Position numbers and translations under genes: made by a program
Shown: positions 1-9,601 of the stretch, one piece after another
Layout: each line of letters begins with the position of its first letter
Numbering within the stretch: position 1 is the stretch's first letter
DNA from: Bacillota bacterium
Lineage (GTDB): Bacteria; Bacillota; Clostridia; Saccharofermentanales; Fastidiosipilaceae
Reading direction: 5' to 3'
NCBI GenBank assembly: GCA_023420115.1
Contig: JAEZWR010000067.1
Coordinates: 62,001-126,000 of the forward strand
Length of the DNA stretch: 64,000 bases
The notes under the pieces: generated by a model
Database searches by the model: none
Told to the model about the DNA's origin: nothing
Seen by the model: only the letters and a program-made list of their open reading frames with translations

Positions 1-1454
1 TTATATTATTACTTAGGTTCAATATTGAACATAGGAAAAAGTTGTTATTCAGAATATGCCATGTAAATCACAATATTAGATATGAATCTTCTCTCGAGGC
101 TAGTGCAATTAAGGACATGGCGACCTCGCTTGGCTTAGCTTATACCATTTATGATTTATCATATGATTTGTTATCTGAATTATCAAAAGAAAATGGTATT
201 GAAGCAGCCGCACGCACGCTTAGATATGCATGCTTTTCTAGATTAATAAATGGTATTTTAACTGAAAAAACGTATAAAGAGGAAAGAATAGATTTCTCGA
301 GAGCGCTTTTTCTAATTAAAAATTACAACGAGGATTGTGATAGAGTTTATTCAACAACAGTTTCTCCCTATATTTTTCTAGCTCATCATAAGAATGATCT
401 TATTGAAACAATTTTTTTAAATATATTTAGAGGGAGCGGTATAGACGGTATTTCTTCACTTATGCCAATCAATGGTAGACTTGTTAGACCACTACTTCGT
501 TTAGATCGTAAATTAATTGATGACTTTTTCGATGAGAGTGAAATAGACTTTATTCAGGATGAAAGTAATTTTTCTGATCAATATAAAAGAAATGAAGTTC
601 GAAATAAAATTTTGCCATATATTGATAGTGTTATTGGTACAGATTACCGAAATAATATACTTAAGTTGTATGATAATGCCTGTGAGCAACGTAATATAAA
701 TAGGCAAATGACCGAGAGATTTTGCACTTTAGACTTGATCGATGATGAATTTGAATTTATTTCTTTTATATATAAACATAATGAGAATGTTGATAGTCTT
801 AGTTCAGTAGCTAATTTTTATCTAAAATTAAAGTTGAAGAATGTTCTAGCAGATAAATTAAAACTAAGTGTATCAAAAATTAATTTAGATTCAGTTATTG
901 ACGCAATTGTTCAGAAGTCTAGAATTATTATTAATATCAATCGGGCAACTTTATTTATTGCATATTTTAAGCAAAATAATGAATCTTTAATTACTATCGA
1001 TAGAGATACTCAAACGAGAAGTTTTCATAGTTTTAATACTGAGATTAAGTATAGGGGACTTTGTTCTTTTTTTGATATTAGTTCTTTGATTCAAATTAAA
1101 GATATAAATGATCTTAAAAATATTAAATTACCTCGAGTCTATAAAGGAAGTGAATTTATAGCCGATAAATATTATTACCCACTTATTCAAGAAGCTGTGT
1201 GGCGTAAAGTTAGGAATGATGACAAGATACTTTTTTATGGGAAGTTAAATACTCTCAAAAATTTTGCCAAGAAAAAAGCTATACCCTCTGATTTATTTTC
1301 GAATTTAGCCTGTTATGCTATTGGAGATAGAATTATTTTTTTACCAGGAATTTTTTGCGACTTAGATTACCTTTTGGAAAATGAATGTTCATATGAGAGT
1401 TCTGATAAATATTGGCATTTCGCCATATATGAATCGAAAAATACACTCATTTGA
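1..1454 (+). CDS. tilS: tRNA(Ile)-lysidine synthase, 5' end outside the window
   Basis: TilS puts lysine on C34 of the CAU-anticodon isoleucine tRNA using ATP, so that it reads AUA instead of AUG. The reading frame is open from the first bases of the window, and the PP-loop (SGGxDS) expected about 30-40 residues before the HVNH motif is not present, so the start lies upstream. Visible are HVNHNIR, the stretch around LAHHKNDLIETIFLNI (family form AHHxDDQxET), and SLMPINGRLVRPLL, followed by a long, poorly conserved C-terminal half of the kind that holds the tRNA-binding domain. A TTG at 42 is in frame but is not the true start. The gene sits before hpt and ftsH, an order widely conserved in Bacillota. 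The family call is secure; only the N-terminus is missing. Confidence 0.9.
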   Translation, partial: ILLLRFNIEHRKKLLFRICHVNHNIRYESSLEASAIKDMATSLGLAYTIYDLSYDLLSELSKENGIEAAARTLRYACFSRLINGILTEKTYKEERIDFSRALFLIKNYNEDCDRVYSTTVSPYIFLAHHKNDLIETIFLNIFRGSGIDGISSLMPINGRLVRPLLRLDRKLIDDFFDESEIDFIQDESNFSDQYKRNEVRNKILPYIDSVIGTDYRNNILKLYDNACEQRNINRQMTERFCTLDLIDDEFEFISFIYKHNENVDSLSSVANFYLKLKLKNVLADKLKLSVSKINLDSVIDAIVQKSRIIININRATLFIAYFKQNNESLITIDRDTQTRSFHSFNTEIKYRGLCSFFDISSLIQIKDINDLKNIKLPRVYKGSEFIADKYYYPLIQEAVWRKVRNDDKILFYGKLNTLKNFAKKKAIPSDLFSNLACYAIGDRIIFLPGIFCDLDYLLENECSYESSDKYWHFAIYESKNTLI

Positions 1455-1570
1455 CCAACTATTATCTAAATTTTCTGCTTTTAATATATTGGCTTGTTTT
1501 GTATGCTAAAATAACAAATTATAGTAATAATGAATAGAAATAATTGAGATCAAATGGAATGGAGCTATTT

Positions 1571-2146
1571 ATGGTCACTGATAATCTAGGTGCACATCAT
1601 GAAGTGGACGGTCTATGTCCAAATAGGATTTTAATAAAAAAAGAAGAGATTGACCATATGGTCAGTAGACTTGGCAAAGAGATAACTGAACGCTTCAAAG
1701 GGGAGTCGATACTAATGGTCTGCGTCCTTAAGGGAGCGTTTGTTTTTATGGCAGATTTGCTTAGATATATTGATTTGCCACTAGAGACAGAGTTTATTGC
1801 TACTTCAAGTTATGGCAATGGGACATCCAGTAGTGGAACCGTAAGGATTATTAAAGATATAGATCAAGACATTAGTGGAAAAAATGTAATTATTGTTGAA
1901 GATATAATTGATTCTGGGCTTACTTTAAAAAAATTACTTGAGCTTCTTTCAACTAGAAATCCTAAGACTCTAACTGTGTGTACTGCTTTTGATAAGCCTT
2001 CTAGACGTAAAGTTGATATTGATGTTGACTTCAAAGGTATTTCGATACCGGATGAGTTCATTGTTGGCTACGGCTTAGATTATGCTGGTCAATATAGACA
2101 ATTACCTGAAGTTTATGTTATGAGAGATTGTAATTCTATAGACTAA
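1571..2146 (+). CDS. hpt: Hypoxanthine-guanine phosphoribosyltransferase
   Basis: This purine salvage enzyme transfers phosphoribose from PRPP to hypoxanthine or guanine, giving IMP or GMP in the cytoplasm. The PRPP-binding motif is VIIVEDIIDSGLTL in the middle of the protein. LKGAFVFMADL near residue 60, the SSYGNGTSSSG flexible loop and the FIVGYGLDYAGQYRQLP purine-pocket end are all typical. The protein is about 192 residues, the normal size. The frame opens at a TTG at 1544, but the ATG at 1571 is preferred because GGAG lies 6 bases before it and an upstream ATG at 1559 would contain that Shine-Dalgarno sequence. It sits 116 bp after tilS and about 190 bp before ftsH, the usual tilS-hpt-ftsH neighbourhood. 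Confidence 0.93.
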   Translation: MVTDNLGAHHEVDGLCPNRILIKKEEIDHMVSRLGKEITERFKGESILMVCVLKGAFVFMADLLRYIDLPLETEFIATSSYGNGTSSSGTVRIIKDIDQDISGKNVIIVEDIIDSGLTLKKLLELLSTRNPKTLTVCTAFDKPSRRKVDIDVDFKGISIPDEFIVGYGLDYAGQYRQLPEVYVMRDCNSID

Positions 2147-2272
2147 CAAAAATAGTGGTGAATAATAGATATAAAGTATCTTAAATTTACTATTAATTTA
2201 TTTTATTTGTTCCTTTTGTTGCATGTAGTATAGGAAATTTTGATACTCTTAAATTCGATTTTTGCTTAGAAT

Positions 2273-2302
2273 TTGTTTTCGTTTTATAAATACGAATATA
2301 AT
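2273..2302 (+). promoter_or_regulatory. Possible sigma-A type promoter of ftsH
   Basis: A perfect TATAAT at 2297-2302 lies 18 bases after TTGTTT at 2273-2278 and about 38 bases before the ftsH start. This is a motif reading in very A+T-rich DNA, so it is tentative. Confidence 0.4.
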
Positions 2303-2339
2303 AGTATTATTATTTTAGTAAGGAGTAACTAATAACTCA

Positions 2340-4391
2340 ATGCCAATTAATAATTTCCCAAATAACAAAAAAAATAGATTTGGAAATGGACTTATTTTTT
2401 ATGTCCTTGTTACAGTCGTTATTATTTCCATTGCCTATATGGTAGGTGGAAACGCCTTAAGGGAGAAGGAACTTCTTTTTTCCGATGTGATGGAGAGTTT
2501 AGAAAATAATAAAATAGAGCAGGCAACCTTTTCTGGAAATAATCTTGAAATAATACTTAAGTCTGATACTAATAATCCTCTGAATAAAAAAGTAATTAAG
2601 AAGACCGTTTCACCTTATTGGATGGCTAAATTACTTGAGAAATTTGATGATAGCAATGTTAAATATGATTATAAAGAACCTATAAATTTTTCCTTGGTAG
2701 TCAATGCTCTCACAATGATTCTGATGTTTGGATCCATGGGATTTTTTCTCTGGATTATTTACAGTAGGCAAGGTGGCGACGGCAAAAGTGCTATGAGCTT
2801 TGCAAGATCAAGAGCAAGACTCGCTGATCCATCTAAAAATAATGTAAGTTTCAATGATGTTGCAGGAGCTGATGAAGAGAAGGCTGAATTACAGGAGGTT
2901 GTTGATTTTTTAAAAAATCCTTCCAAATATGAGAGTCTCGGAGCCAAGATACCGAGAGGAATTCTTTTAGTTGGTCCTCCAGGTACTGGTAAAACTTTAC
3001 TTGCCAAGGCTGTAGCTGGTGAGGCTGGAGTACCTTTCTTTAGTATTTCAGGTTCTGACTTTGTTGAAATGTTTGTCGGTGTTGGTGCTAGTAGGGTTAG
3101 AGACTTATTTGAGCAAGCTAAGAAAAATGCTCCTTCTATAATTTTTATTGATGAAATTGATGCTGTTGGTCGTCAAAGAGGCACGGGCTTAGGTGGTGGA
3201 CATGACGAAAGAGAGCAGACCCTAAACCAGCTTCTTGTTGAAATGGATGGGTTCGGTCCAAATCTTGAAGCTATTGTTATGGCTGCTACGAACCGTCCTG
3301 ACATTCTCGATCCAGCACTATTGAGACCAGGAAGATTCGATAGAAGGGTTACTGTATCAAGGCCCGATATGAATGGAAGAAAAGAAATACTTAAAGTTCA
3401 TGCCAGAAATAAACCTATAGATAATAATGTAGATCTAGCTGAAATTGCCAGAATGACTCCAGGATTCACAGGAGCTGATCTTTCTAATCTTCTTAACGAA
3501 GCTGCATTGACTGCTGCTAGAAGAAATAGCAAGAGTATTTCTTATGCCGATATTGCAGACTCTGTATTTAAGGTAATGTTAGGACCAGAAAAGAAAAGTC
3601 ATGTTGTTAGTGAAAAGGAACGTAAACTTACAGCTTATCACGAAGCTGGTCATGCTATTATTTTACGTACTTGTTCTGAAACCGACAGAGTTGAAAGAAT
3701 TACCATCATTCCCGCAGGTGATGCTGGTGGATATACAGCATATAAACCTCATGAAGATGTTAATTTTAGAACTAAGGAACATCTTCTTCAAAGTATTAAG
3801 CATGCGCTCGGCGGAAGAGCTGCTGAAGAAATTATTCTAGGTGAAATAAGTACTGGTGCTTCTGGTGATTTGCGTATGATCAATGACTTAGCAAGAAGTA
3901 TGATCACCGAATATGGAATGAGTGATAAATTACCTAACATGGTATTTGGTCAAGACAGTGGTCAAGTATTTATCGGAAGAGACTATGGTCATGTCAAGAA
4001 TTTCTCAGAAGAAACTGCAAGAATTATTGATGAGGAAGTTAAACTAATAGTTGACAGATGCTATCAAGAGGTATTGTCTATACTTCGAGATAAAATCAAT
4101 ACTCTCCATGCTGTCGCAAAACGTTTGCTTGAGAATGAGCGAGTAGAGGGTGCTGAGTTTGAGAGAATTTATCAAGAAACAACTACAGCTGAACAGAGAG
4201 CTAATGATGCACAGAATCCTGGGCTCAACGATAGATATTTAAGTGATTACACGAGCGAAAGTGATTCTAATAGTAATTCTGCTAAGTTAATAAATGCTCA
4301 AGCTGATTCAGACTTAGTAAGTCTAAGTCCAACGGATAATACATCAAATAATCAAAATAGTGATGATAATAATCAAATTTCTGAGAACTAA
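2340..4391 (+). CDS. ftsH: ATP-dependent zinc metalloprotease FtsH
   Basis: FtsH is a membrane-anchored hexameric AAA+ protease that removes misfolded membrane proteins and short-lived regulators. A first membrane segment (about residues 18-36) and a second (about 121-141) flank an extracytoplasmic domain. The AAA module has Walker A GPPGTGKT at about residue 212, Walker B IIFIDEID and the SRH region with NRPDILDPALLRPGRFDRR. The zinc site HEAGH is at residues 434-438, with the downstream Asp in SGDLRMINDLARSM. AGGAG lies 14 bases before the ATG, a rather long gap. The last 50-60 residues are a Ser/Asp/Asn-rich tail, presumably disordered, beyond the conserved protease domain. A strong terminator follows. 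Confidence 0.97.
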   Translation: MPINNFPNNKKNRFGNGLIFYVLVTVVIISIAYMVGGNALREKELLFSDVMESLENNKIEQATFSGNNLEIILKSDTNNPLNKKVIKKTVSPYWMAKLLEKFDDSNVKYDYKEPINFSLVVNALTMILMFGSMGFFLWIIYSRQGGDGKSAMSFARSRARLADPSKNNVSFNDVAGADEEKAELQEVVDFLKNPSKYESLGAKIPRGILLVGPPGTGKTLLAKAVAGEAGVPFFSISGSDFVEMFVGVGASRVRDLFEQAKKNAPSIIFIDEIDAVGRQRGTGLGGGHDEREQTLNQLLVEMDGFGPNLEAIVMAATNRPDILDPALLRPGRFDRRVTVSRPDMNGRKEILKVHARNKPIDNNVDLAEIARMTPGFTGADLSNLLNEAALTAARRNSKSISYADIADSVFKVMLGPEKKSHVVSEKERKLTAYHEAGHAIILRTCSETDRVERITIIPAGDAGGYTAYKPHEDVNFRTKEHLLQSIKHALGGRAAEEIILGEISTGASGDLRMINDLARSMITEYGMSDKLPNMVFGQDSGQVFIGRDYGHVKNFSEETARIIDEEVKLIVDRCYQEVLSILRDKINTLHAVAKRLLENERVEGAEFERIYQETTTAEQRANDAQNPGLNDRYLSDYTSESDSNSNSAKLINAQADSDLVSLSPTDNTSNNQNSDDNNQISEN

Positions 4392-4450
4392 GTAATATAA
4401 AACTTATATTAGAATATTAGTTTATTTTGTATTTGATATGTAAATAATAG

Positions 4451-4496
4451 AAATGGAGCCTAATTCTAAAAAATGAATTAGGCTCCATTTTTTATA
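4451..4496. terminator. Bidirectional terminator between ftsH and murC
   Basis: A perfect 16-bp inverted repeat (4451-4466 with 4475-4490) is followed by T residues on the plus strand and preceded by A residues, which act as the T-tract on the minus strand. It lies between two convergent genes and can serve both. Confidence 0.92.
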
Positions 4497-4534
4497 AAAA
4501 TATTTGCTAATGGTGTATAACTTATTTTTATTTC

Positions 4535-6010
4535 TTATGATAAGAGTTTATCTGCAAATGACCTAATCTGCTCTGGGCCAAGAAAAAGAATTATATCTCC
4601 ATCTGCAACATTCTTATCAAGGTATTCCTTTATGTCAGCAAAAGTCTCTGCAAAGTAGGCCTTTGAACCGAGACTGTTAATCGCATCACAGATTAACCTA
4701 GAACTCATACCCAAACTGTCAGATTCCCTGTCAGAAAATATTTCATAGAAAACCAAACTCTCACAATCTTTGAGTGCATCTACATATTCATCAAAAAGTA
4801 ATTTTACTCTTGAAAATGTTAGTGGCTGATATACTACATGAATTTTGCGATGTGGAAGATTGCGTGCAGCCTCTATAGTTATTTTTGTTGATGTAGGATG
4901 ATGAGCGTAATCGGTAATTACTGTAGCATTTCTATATTGTCCTTTGATTGTAAAACGACCTTCAGTTCCAGTAAACTTGGAGAGTGCAATGACACTAGAT
5001 TCCGGATTAGCACCATTTACATCTGCTGCTGCAATAGCAGCCAAAGAATTCAATACATTGTGTCTTCCAGGAACCTTTAGAGTATAACTTGCATAGAATA
5101 TACCTTTTTTATATACATCAAAACTAGGATAACCATTATCATATTTGATATTAGTAGCGACAAAGTCCGCTAATTCACCCTTAGCATTAGCTTCAGCAAA
5201 AGAAGAAGGGGATAGGCCATCATCTGCTATACCAAAACTAATAAGTTTGATATTTTCTTTACCTTCACTAAAACGTAATTCTTCTGTTCTTTTTAAAAAT
5301 TGTTCAATATATTTATCACGTAATGGAAAAATAAGAACACCAGACTTGGGAAGATCAGCCGCAAATTTTGCAAAAGTTTCAATAAGCTCATCAATTCCAG
5401 CAAAAAAATCTAAATGATCTTTATCAATATTTAAAAGAACTGCTGTAGTTGAGTAAAAATTTAATAATGAATTCTTATATTCACATGCTTCTGATACTAA
5501 GAGATCACCCGGTTTGCCCGCACGAACAGTTGAGTTACCGAAACCTTTAAATTCTGCACCTAGATGTACAGTCGGGTTGCGTTTGGCTTCTATAAGTATT
5601 TCTGAACACATTGCTGTTGTTGTTGTCTTGCCATGTGTGCCAGCAATATTTATTACCTTATCATAAGATCTAGTTAACCAACCTAAAAAAACTGAACGAT
5701 CAACACAGTCTATTCCCATTTCATGAGCTCTTCTAAGTTCAACATTCCAATATGGGATTGCAGCTGTATATACAACTAAATCAGCCTTGAAGTCTTCTAT
5801 CCACTGCGGATGATGCTGGCTGTGTACAGTTATTCCCATATTAATCAATTTGTGTACACGCTCGTTATCGTGCGGATCAGAACCAGCAACTTTAAATCCA
5901 AGGCGTTTGGCCATAATTGCTAGACCACTCATACTAATTCCACCAATACCGATAAAATAAATTCTTGCATCGGTATGAAGATTATTTAATAAAGACATAT
6001 TGTCAGCCAT
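4535..6010 (-). CDS. murC: UDP-N-acetylmuramate--L-alanine ligase
   Basis: MurC adds L-alanine to UDP-MurNAc with ATP, the first amino acid step in building the peptidoglycan stem peptide. The N-terminal Rossmann domain begins IYFIGIGGISMSGLAIMAKR with the GxGGxxMS signature. The central ATP-binding motif is AGTHGKTTTTAM (around residue 120). TAAIPYWNVEL and HLGAEFKGFGNS match the family, and VITDYAHHPT marks the start of the C-terminal domain. The length of 491 is slightly above the usual 440-460. It is transcribed alone on the minus strand, convergent with ftsH. The start is the ATG at 6010; a second in-frame ATG four codons later is possible. Together with the MurD fusion at 46.6 kb it is one of two Mur ligases in the window. 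Confidence 0.96.
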   Translation of the reverse strand: MADNMSLLNNLHTDARIYFIGIGGISMSGLAIMAKRLGFKVAGSDPHDNERVHKLINMGITVHSQHHPQWIEDFKADLVVYTAAIPYWNVELRRAHEMGIDCVDRSVFLGWLTRSYDKVINIAGTHGKTTTTAMCSEILIEAKRNPTVHLGAEFKGFGNSTVRAGKPGDLLVSEACEYKNSLLNFYSTTAVLLNIDKDHLDFFAGIDELIETFAKFAADLPKSGVLIFPLRDKYIEQFLKRTEELRFSEGKENIKLISFGIADDGLSPSSFAEANAKGELADFVATNIKYDNGYPSFDVYKKGIFYASYTLKVPGRHNVLNSLAAIAAADVNGANPESSVIALSKFTGTEGRFTIKGQYRNATVITDYAHHPTSTKITIEAARNLPHRKIHVVYQPLTFSRVKLLFDEYVDALKDCESLVFYEIFSDRESDSLGMSSRLICDAINSLGSKAYFAETFADIKEYLDKNVADGDIILFLGPEQIRSFADKLLS

Positions 6011-6191
6011 ATGATTGACTCCATCTCAATTTAGTTTATACATTATACTATTCTCGTATTTGGAATAAAATAAATAAATTAAAATGTCGCTAAAATACTT
6101 ATGAAATAATAAATAATTAGATTGCTAGATTGCGAAAAAATTATTATATATTCATAATAATTAAGTAATAAAAATTTGAGTGTGTTTTTAT

Positions 6192-7574
6192 ATGAAAAAG
6201 AAGTATGACAAAGACTTAATGTCTCTAAGTAAATATGGCAGACGTAAAAAAAGGCAAGAGCTTGACGAAGCTGCTAGCCGTCTCGCACGTGCTAAATCCG
6301 ATAACGATGAAAATACATATAATGATAGATATTTTCAAGATGTTAAATATTCTAGAAATCATCCCAATGAGATATTAGATCAAAGACTGTCTAATAATAA
6401 ACAATTTACAGAGCAAGAAAAAGAGAGTAATCAAGTATTTATGAATAGTGAAATGCTATCTAATAATATAAATATAAGTGATATAAGAGAGTATGAAATA
6501 TTTAAGTCTAAGAATTTTAGACAAGATCATCCTTCAAATATTTTATTGAATAATAAAAAAACTAATAGACAAAAATTTAAACTTAGAACTATTATTCTAA
6601 GTATTTTAGCCGTAGTTTTATTATTTATTTGCATTATTGCAGGTCTTATTGGAAGAAGCCTTTTAAAATTAAAAACTATACATTTGCCAACAGTTTCATA
6701 TAATGGGATGATTAACAGTGGAGATAGTAATACCGACCCCAAAATAATTTATATAAATTCGGACTTCCCTTTGAATGAAGTAACGCAGGCTGATCCCAAT
6801 GTAAGAAACATCCTAATTTTTGGAACAGATACAACAGATCCAGATGATGTAGGGAGAAGTGACGCTATCATAGTATTAAGCTTAAACCAGAATAGTGGTG
6901 ATATTAGATTAACTTCAATTTTAAGAGATACTGAAGTATATACTGAAGCCTACGGGAATATAAAAATTAATGCTACATATGCCTATGGTGGTGTTAATTT
7001 ACTAATTAATGCAATAAATGACAATTTTGATCTTGATATACAGGAATTTATCAAAGTTGACTTATGGAGTTCTGTTGACTTAGTCGATGCTCTTGGTGGT
7101 GTTGATATTGAAATTAGAGATGAAGATGAGTTGTTCTACACCAATGATATTTTGCGACAGATGAGACAACTTCATCCCGATAAAGAAATTCCTGATATTG
7201 ATGGAGTAGGAGTCAAACATTTGAGTGGTTCTCAAGCTGTTGCCTATAGTCGAAATAGAAATTCTGATTCTGATTTTGGTAGAACAGGCAGACAAAGAAT
7301 AGTTTTAGAAGCGATGATGAATAAGCTGAAGAGTTTCTCATTATCTACGAAAATATCTTTCTTTGATACGCTATGCAGTGAGTTAGTTACTAATATATCT
7401 AAAAGTGAATTGCTCAAACTTGCTTTGGGCTCAACCCCACTCTTGCTAAAACCAGTTCAGACATATCACGTTCCCGAATCTGGAATGTATTATGATGATA
7501 CATCTACTTATAATTTAATAGTAGATTACGATCAACAAGTTCCTGCTCTTCACGACTTCATTTGGTCAAGATAG
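6192..7574 (+). CDS. LytR-CpsA-Psr (LCP) family wall-polymer transferase
   Basis: LCP proteins transfer teichoic acids or polysaccharides from a polyprenyl-phosphate carrier to peptidoglycan at the outer face of the membrane. The protein has an unusually long charged cytoplasmic N-terminus (about 125 residues), then one membrane segment (about residues 130-155), then the LCP domain. Conserved features include NILIFGTDTT, the basic/acidic positions in DDVGRSDAIIVLSLN, LTSILRDTEVY, KINATYAYGG and RNRNSDSDFGRTGRQRIVLE, where the arginines bind the lipid pyrophosphate. A GTG at 6180 opens the frame; the ATG at 6192 is more likely, though neither has a clear Shine-Dalgarno site. The PP2C gene follows 32 bp downstream and is probably co-transcribed. 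Confidence 0.88.
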   Translation: MKKKYDKDLMSLSKYGRRKKRQELDEAASRLARAKSDNDENTYNDRYFQDVKYSRNHPNEILDQRLSNNKQFTEQEKESNQVFMNSEMLSNNINISDIREYEIFKSKNFRQDHPSNILLNNKKTNRQKFKLRTIILSILAVVLLFICIIAGLIGRSLLKLKTIHLPTVSYNGMINSGDSNTDPKIIYINSDFPLNEVTQADPNVRNILIFGTDTTDPDDVGRSDAIIVLSLNQNSGDIRLTSILRDTEVYTEAYGNIKINATYAYGGVNLLINAINDNFDLDIQEFIKVDLWSSVDLVDALGGVDIEIRDEDELFYTNDILRQMRQLHPDKEIPDIDGVGVKHLSGSQAVAYSRNRNSDSDFGRTGRQRIVLEAMMNKLKSFSLSTKISFFDTLCSELVTNISKSELLKLALGSTPLLLKPVQTYHVPESGMYYDDTSTYNLIVDYDQQVPALHDFIWSR

Positions 7575-7606
7575 ATTGATTATAAAAATTTCGGGGATTT
7601 ATATAG

Positions 7607-9430
7607 ATGCTTAGAGTAAAAGCCTACGGTATATCTGAAATTGGCTCTGTTCGTAAAAATAATGAGGATAATCTTTATATTAGTGGACATTTTCGCAATG
7701 ATAATTTAAATAGTAAAGTTTTCTCAAAAGATCTTGAAAAAATTACTGATTGTGGTCTATTTGCAGTTTGTGACGGAATGGGTGGAGAAGCTTATGGAGA
7801 AGAAGCAAGCTGGATTGCTGTTTCTGGCTTATCTTTCATAGAGAATCACCTTATTAGGCGTCCTGAAGTGGATTTTTCTTCACTAATCTCCTCATATTTA
7901 AGACAAGCTAATAAACGAGTCTGCGATAGAATAAAAGAACATAAAGGTATAAGAATGGGAACTACTTTTGCTAGTCTTTGTCTTAGACATGATAAATTTC
8001 AAGTAGCAAACTTAGGAGATTCTCGTATATATTTGTATAGAAACGGTGAGCTTAAACAATTAACCAAAGATCATACTCAAGCACAAAATCTTGCTGATCT
8101 TGGAATGATAAGTCAAGATGAAGTTAAAACTCATCCGGAAAGACATGCCCTTATTCAACATCTTGGTATTTTCCCACAGGAATTTTCTCTCGAACCTTCT
8201 GTATCAGAAATAGATGAACTTCACGTTGGTGATAAATTTCTTTTATGTAGCGATGGTCTTAGTGAGCAACTAGATGATTTTGAAATTGAAGAAATAATTT
8301 CCGAAAATGAAGGTATTGACTTAATATCAGAAAACCTTGTTAGTGCAGCCATATCTAGCGGTGGTAAGGATAATATAACACTCATATTGCTTGAAGTAGT
8401 TGGTATAAATTTAGTTAGACTCACTCAGATGCATGGTGGAGAAGATAGTGAAGAAGGTTCAGAAGAAATATCTTCATTTTTAAATATTGCCGATGAAAAC
8501 TCTAGTTTGAATAATCCAAATAGTCATGATAAAGATAATGAGCCTGTAGATGCCGATACAGCCCCAGTTCCCAGTATGGCTCATTTAAATGAATTAGCAA
8601 CAACAACAAAAGATACATGGAAAAAGAATGAACAATCTGCGTCACTAAAAGCCGAAAAAATAAATGATGCACTTGAAAATAAACGACAAGAATTATTAGT
8701 AAAATGGCCAAAGCTTCCTTCAATTAATGAGCAGAATACCATAATTACTGCAAGTTTAAATAAAAATACACTTGATACTAAATATATAAGTGAAAGTATA
8801 GATTCTATCCATATTTCTAGAGTCGGAGTAGATAGTAATGACGACACAATATCGAATGGAGTTGATACTAAATATGAATTTAAAGATGAAGGGACTAGAG
8901 TTGTTTTGTTTAATCAAAACTCTTCTGATATAAAGCCCCTCCTTGATGAAACTAGAATACGTATAGAAGCAAATAAGTATAATTTTATTCATAACTCGTA
9001 CGACAAAACACTCATTCTTCCTACAGCAATGAATATAATCAATGCTGAAGTAGAGAGTAAGTCTAATAATTCAAATAAAGAAGTGGTTTTATATCAACAG
9101 ATACCAGTTCAGCCAATAACAACTGATGATCTCGATAGATTCAATAAAGCAAAAATTGATGCAATTAAACGACAAAATAGATATAGATATACATTGCCAG
9201 ATTCAGTGCGTTATGGGACAGGCTTCAAAGGGCATCTTCGCAGAATTTTAAAAATCGAACGAAATATATATGAAGTTTTTGAAGAATATGGCAAAACAGA
9301 GGCGGAGCTAAAGATAATAAAAAGAAAGAGACTTATTGTCGAAATTGCCAAAACAATTATATATATGCTTGCTTTTTCTTTATTAGCTTATTTTTTCTAT
9401 GGTGCACTAAGAATACTATTAAATATATAA
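7607..9430 (+). CDS. Membrane-anchored PP2C-family Ser/Thr protein phosphatase
   Basis: The first 265 residues form a PP2C (PPM) phosphatase, a Mn/Mg-dependent enzyme that usually opposes Hanks-type kinases. Metal-binding and catalytic motifs are present: SVRKNNEDN, FAVCDGMGGE, GTTFASL, NLGDSRIYLYR, LLCSDGLSEQ and GKDNITLI. After this comes a roughly 300-residue low-complexity, acidic and Asn/Ser-rich linker without a recognisable domain, then a basic patch and one hydrophobic C-terminal segment (about the last 28 residues) that should anchor it in the membrane, so the enzyme faces the cytoplasm. Typical PrpC/Stp is about 250 residues, so the tail is unusual. No partner kinase is in the window. 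The ATG is preceded by CGGGGA; the LCP gene lies 32 bp upstream. Confidence 0.88.
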   Translation: MLRVKAYGISEIGSVRKNNEDNLYISGHFRNDNLNSKVFSKDLEKITDCGLFAVCDGMGGEAYGEEASWIAVSGLSFIENHLIRRPEVDFSSLISSYLRQANKRVCDRIKEHKGIRMGTTFASLCLRHDKFQVANLGDSRIYLYRNGELKQLTKDHTQAQNLADLGMISQDEVKTHPERHALIQHLGIFPQEFSLEPSVSEIDELHVGDKFLLCSDGLSEQLDDFEIEEIISENEGIDLISENLVSAAISSGGKDNITLILLEVVGINLVRLTQMHGGEDSEEGSEEISSFLNIADENSSLNNPNSHDKDNEPVDADTAPVPSMAHLNELATTTKDTWKKNEQSASLKAEKINDALENKRQELLVKWPKLPSINEQNTIITASLNKNTLDTKYISESIDSIHISRVGVDSNDDTISNGVDTKYEFKDEGTRVVLFNQNSSDIKPLLDETRIRIEANKYNFIHNSYDKTLILPTAMNIINAEVESKSNNSNKEVVLYQQIPVQPITTDDLDRFNKAKIDAIKRQNRYRYTLPDSVRYGTGFKGHLRRILKIERNIYEVFEEYGKTEAELKIIKRKRLIVEIAKTIIYMLAFSLLAYFFYGALRILLNI

Positions 9431-9491
9431 TCTTAATAATGTATGATATCAATATTTGTTGAATTGTCTCTTGTAGATAATAAACACAAAA

Positions 9492-9577
9492 AAGCGTCAA
9501 TTAAATCGTGCATACATCCCAATGCTTAGATTTTTGGCCTAACTTTTGGGGGCACATCATTTAATTGACGCCTTTTT
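9492..9577. terminator. Long-loop hairpin/terminator between PP2C and PRPP synthetase genes
   Basis: Arms 9494-9506 and 9559-9571 pair perfectly over 13 bp and are flanked by A- and T-tracts, so it can end transcription from both convergent sides. The loop is 52 bases, far longer than needed, and holds TTTTGGGGGCACATCAT, closely related to the loop of the hairpin at 27491-27542. Confidence 0.75.
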
Positions 9578-9601
9578 CTATTATGTAATAATGCTAATTA
9601 T

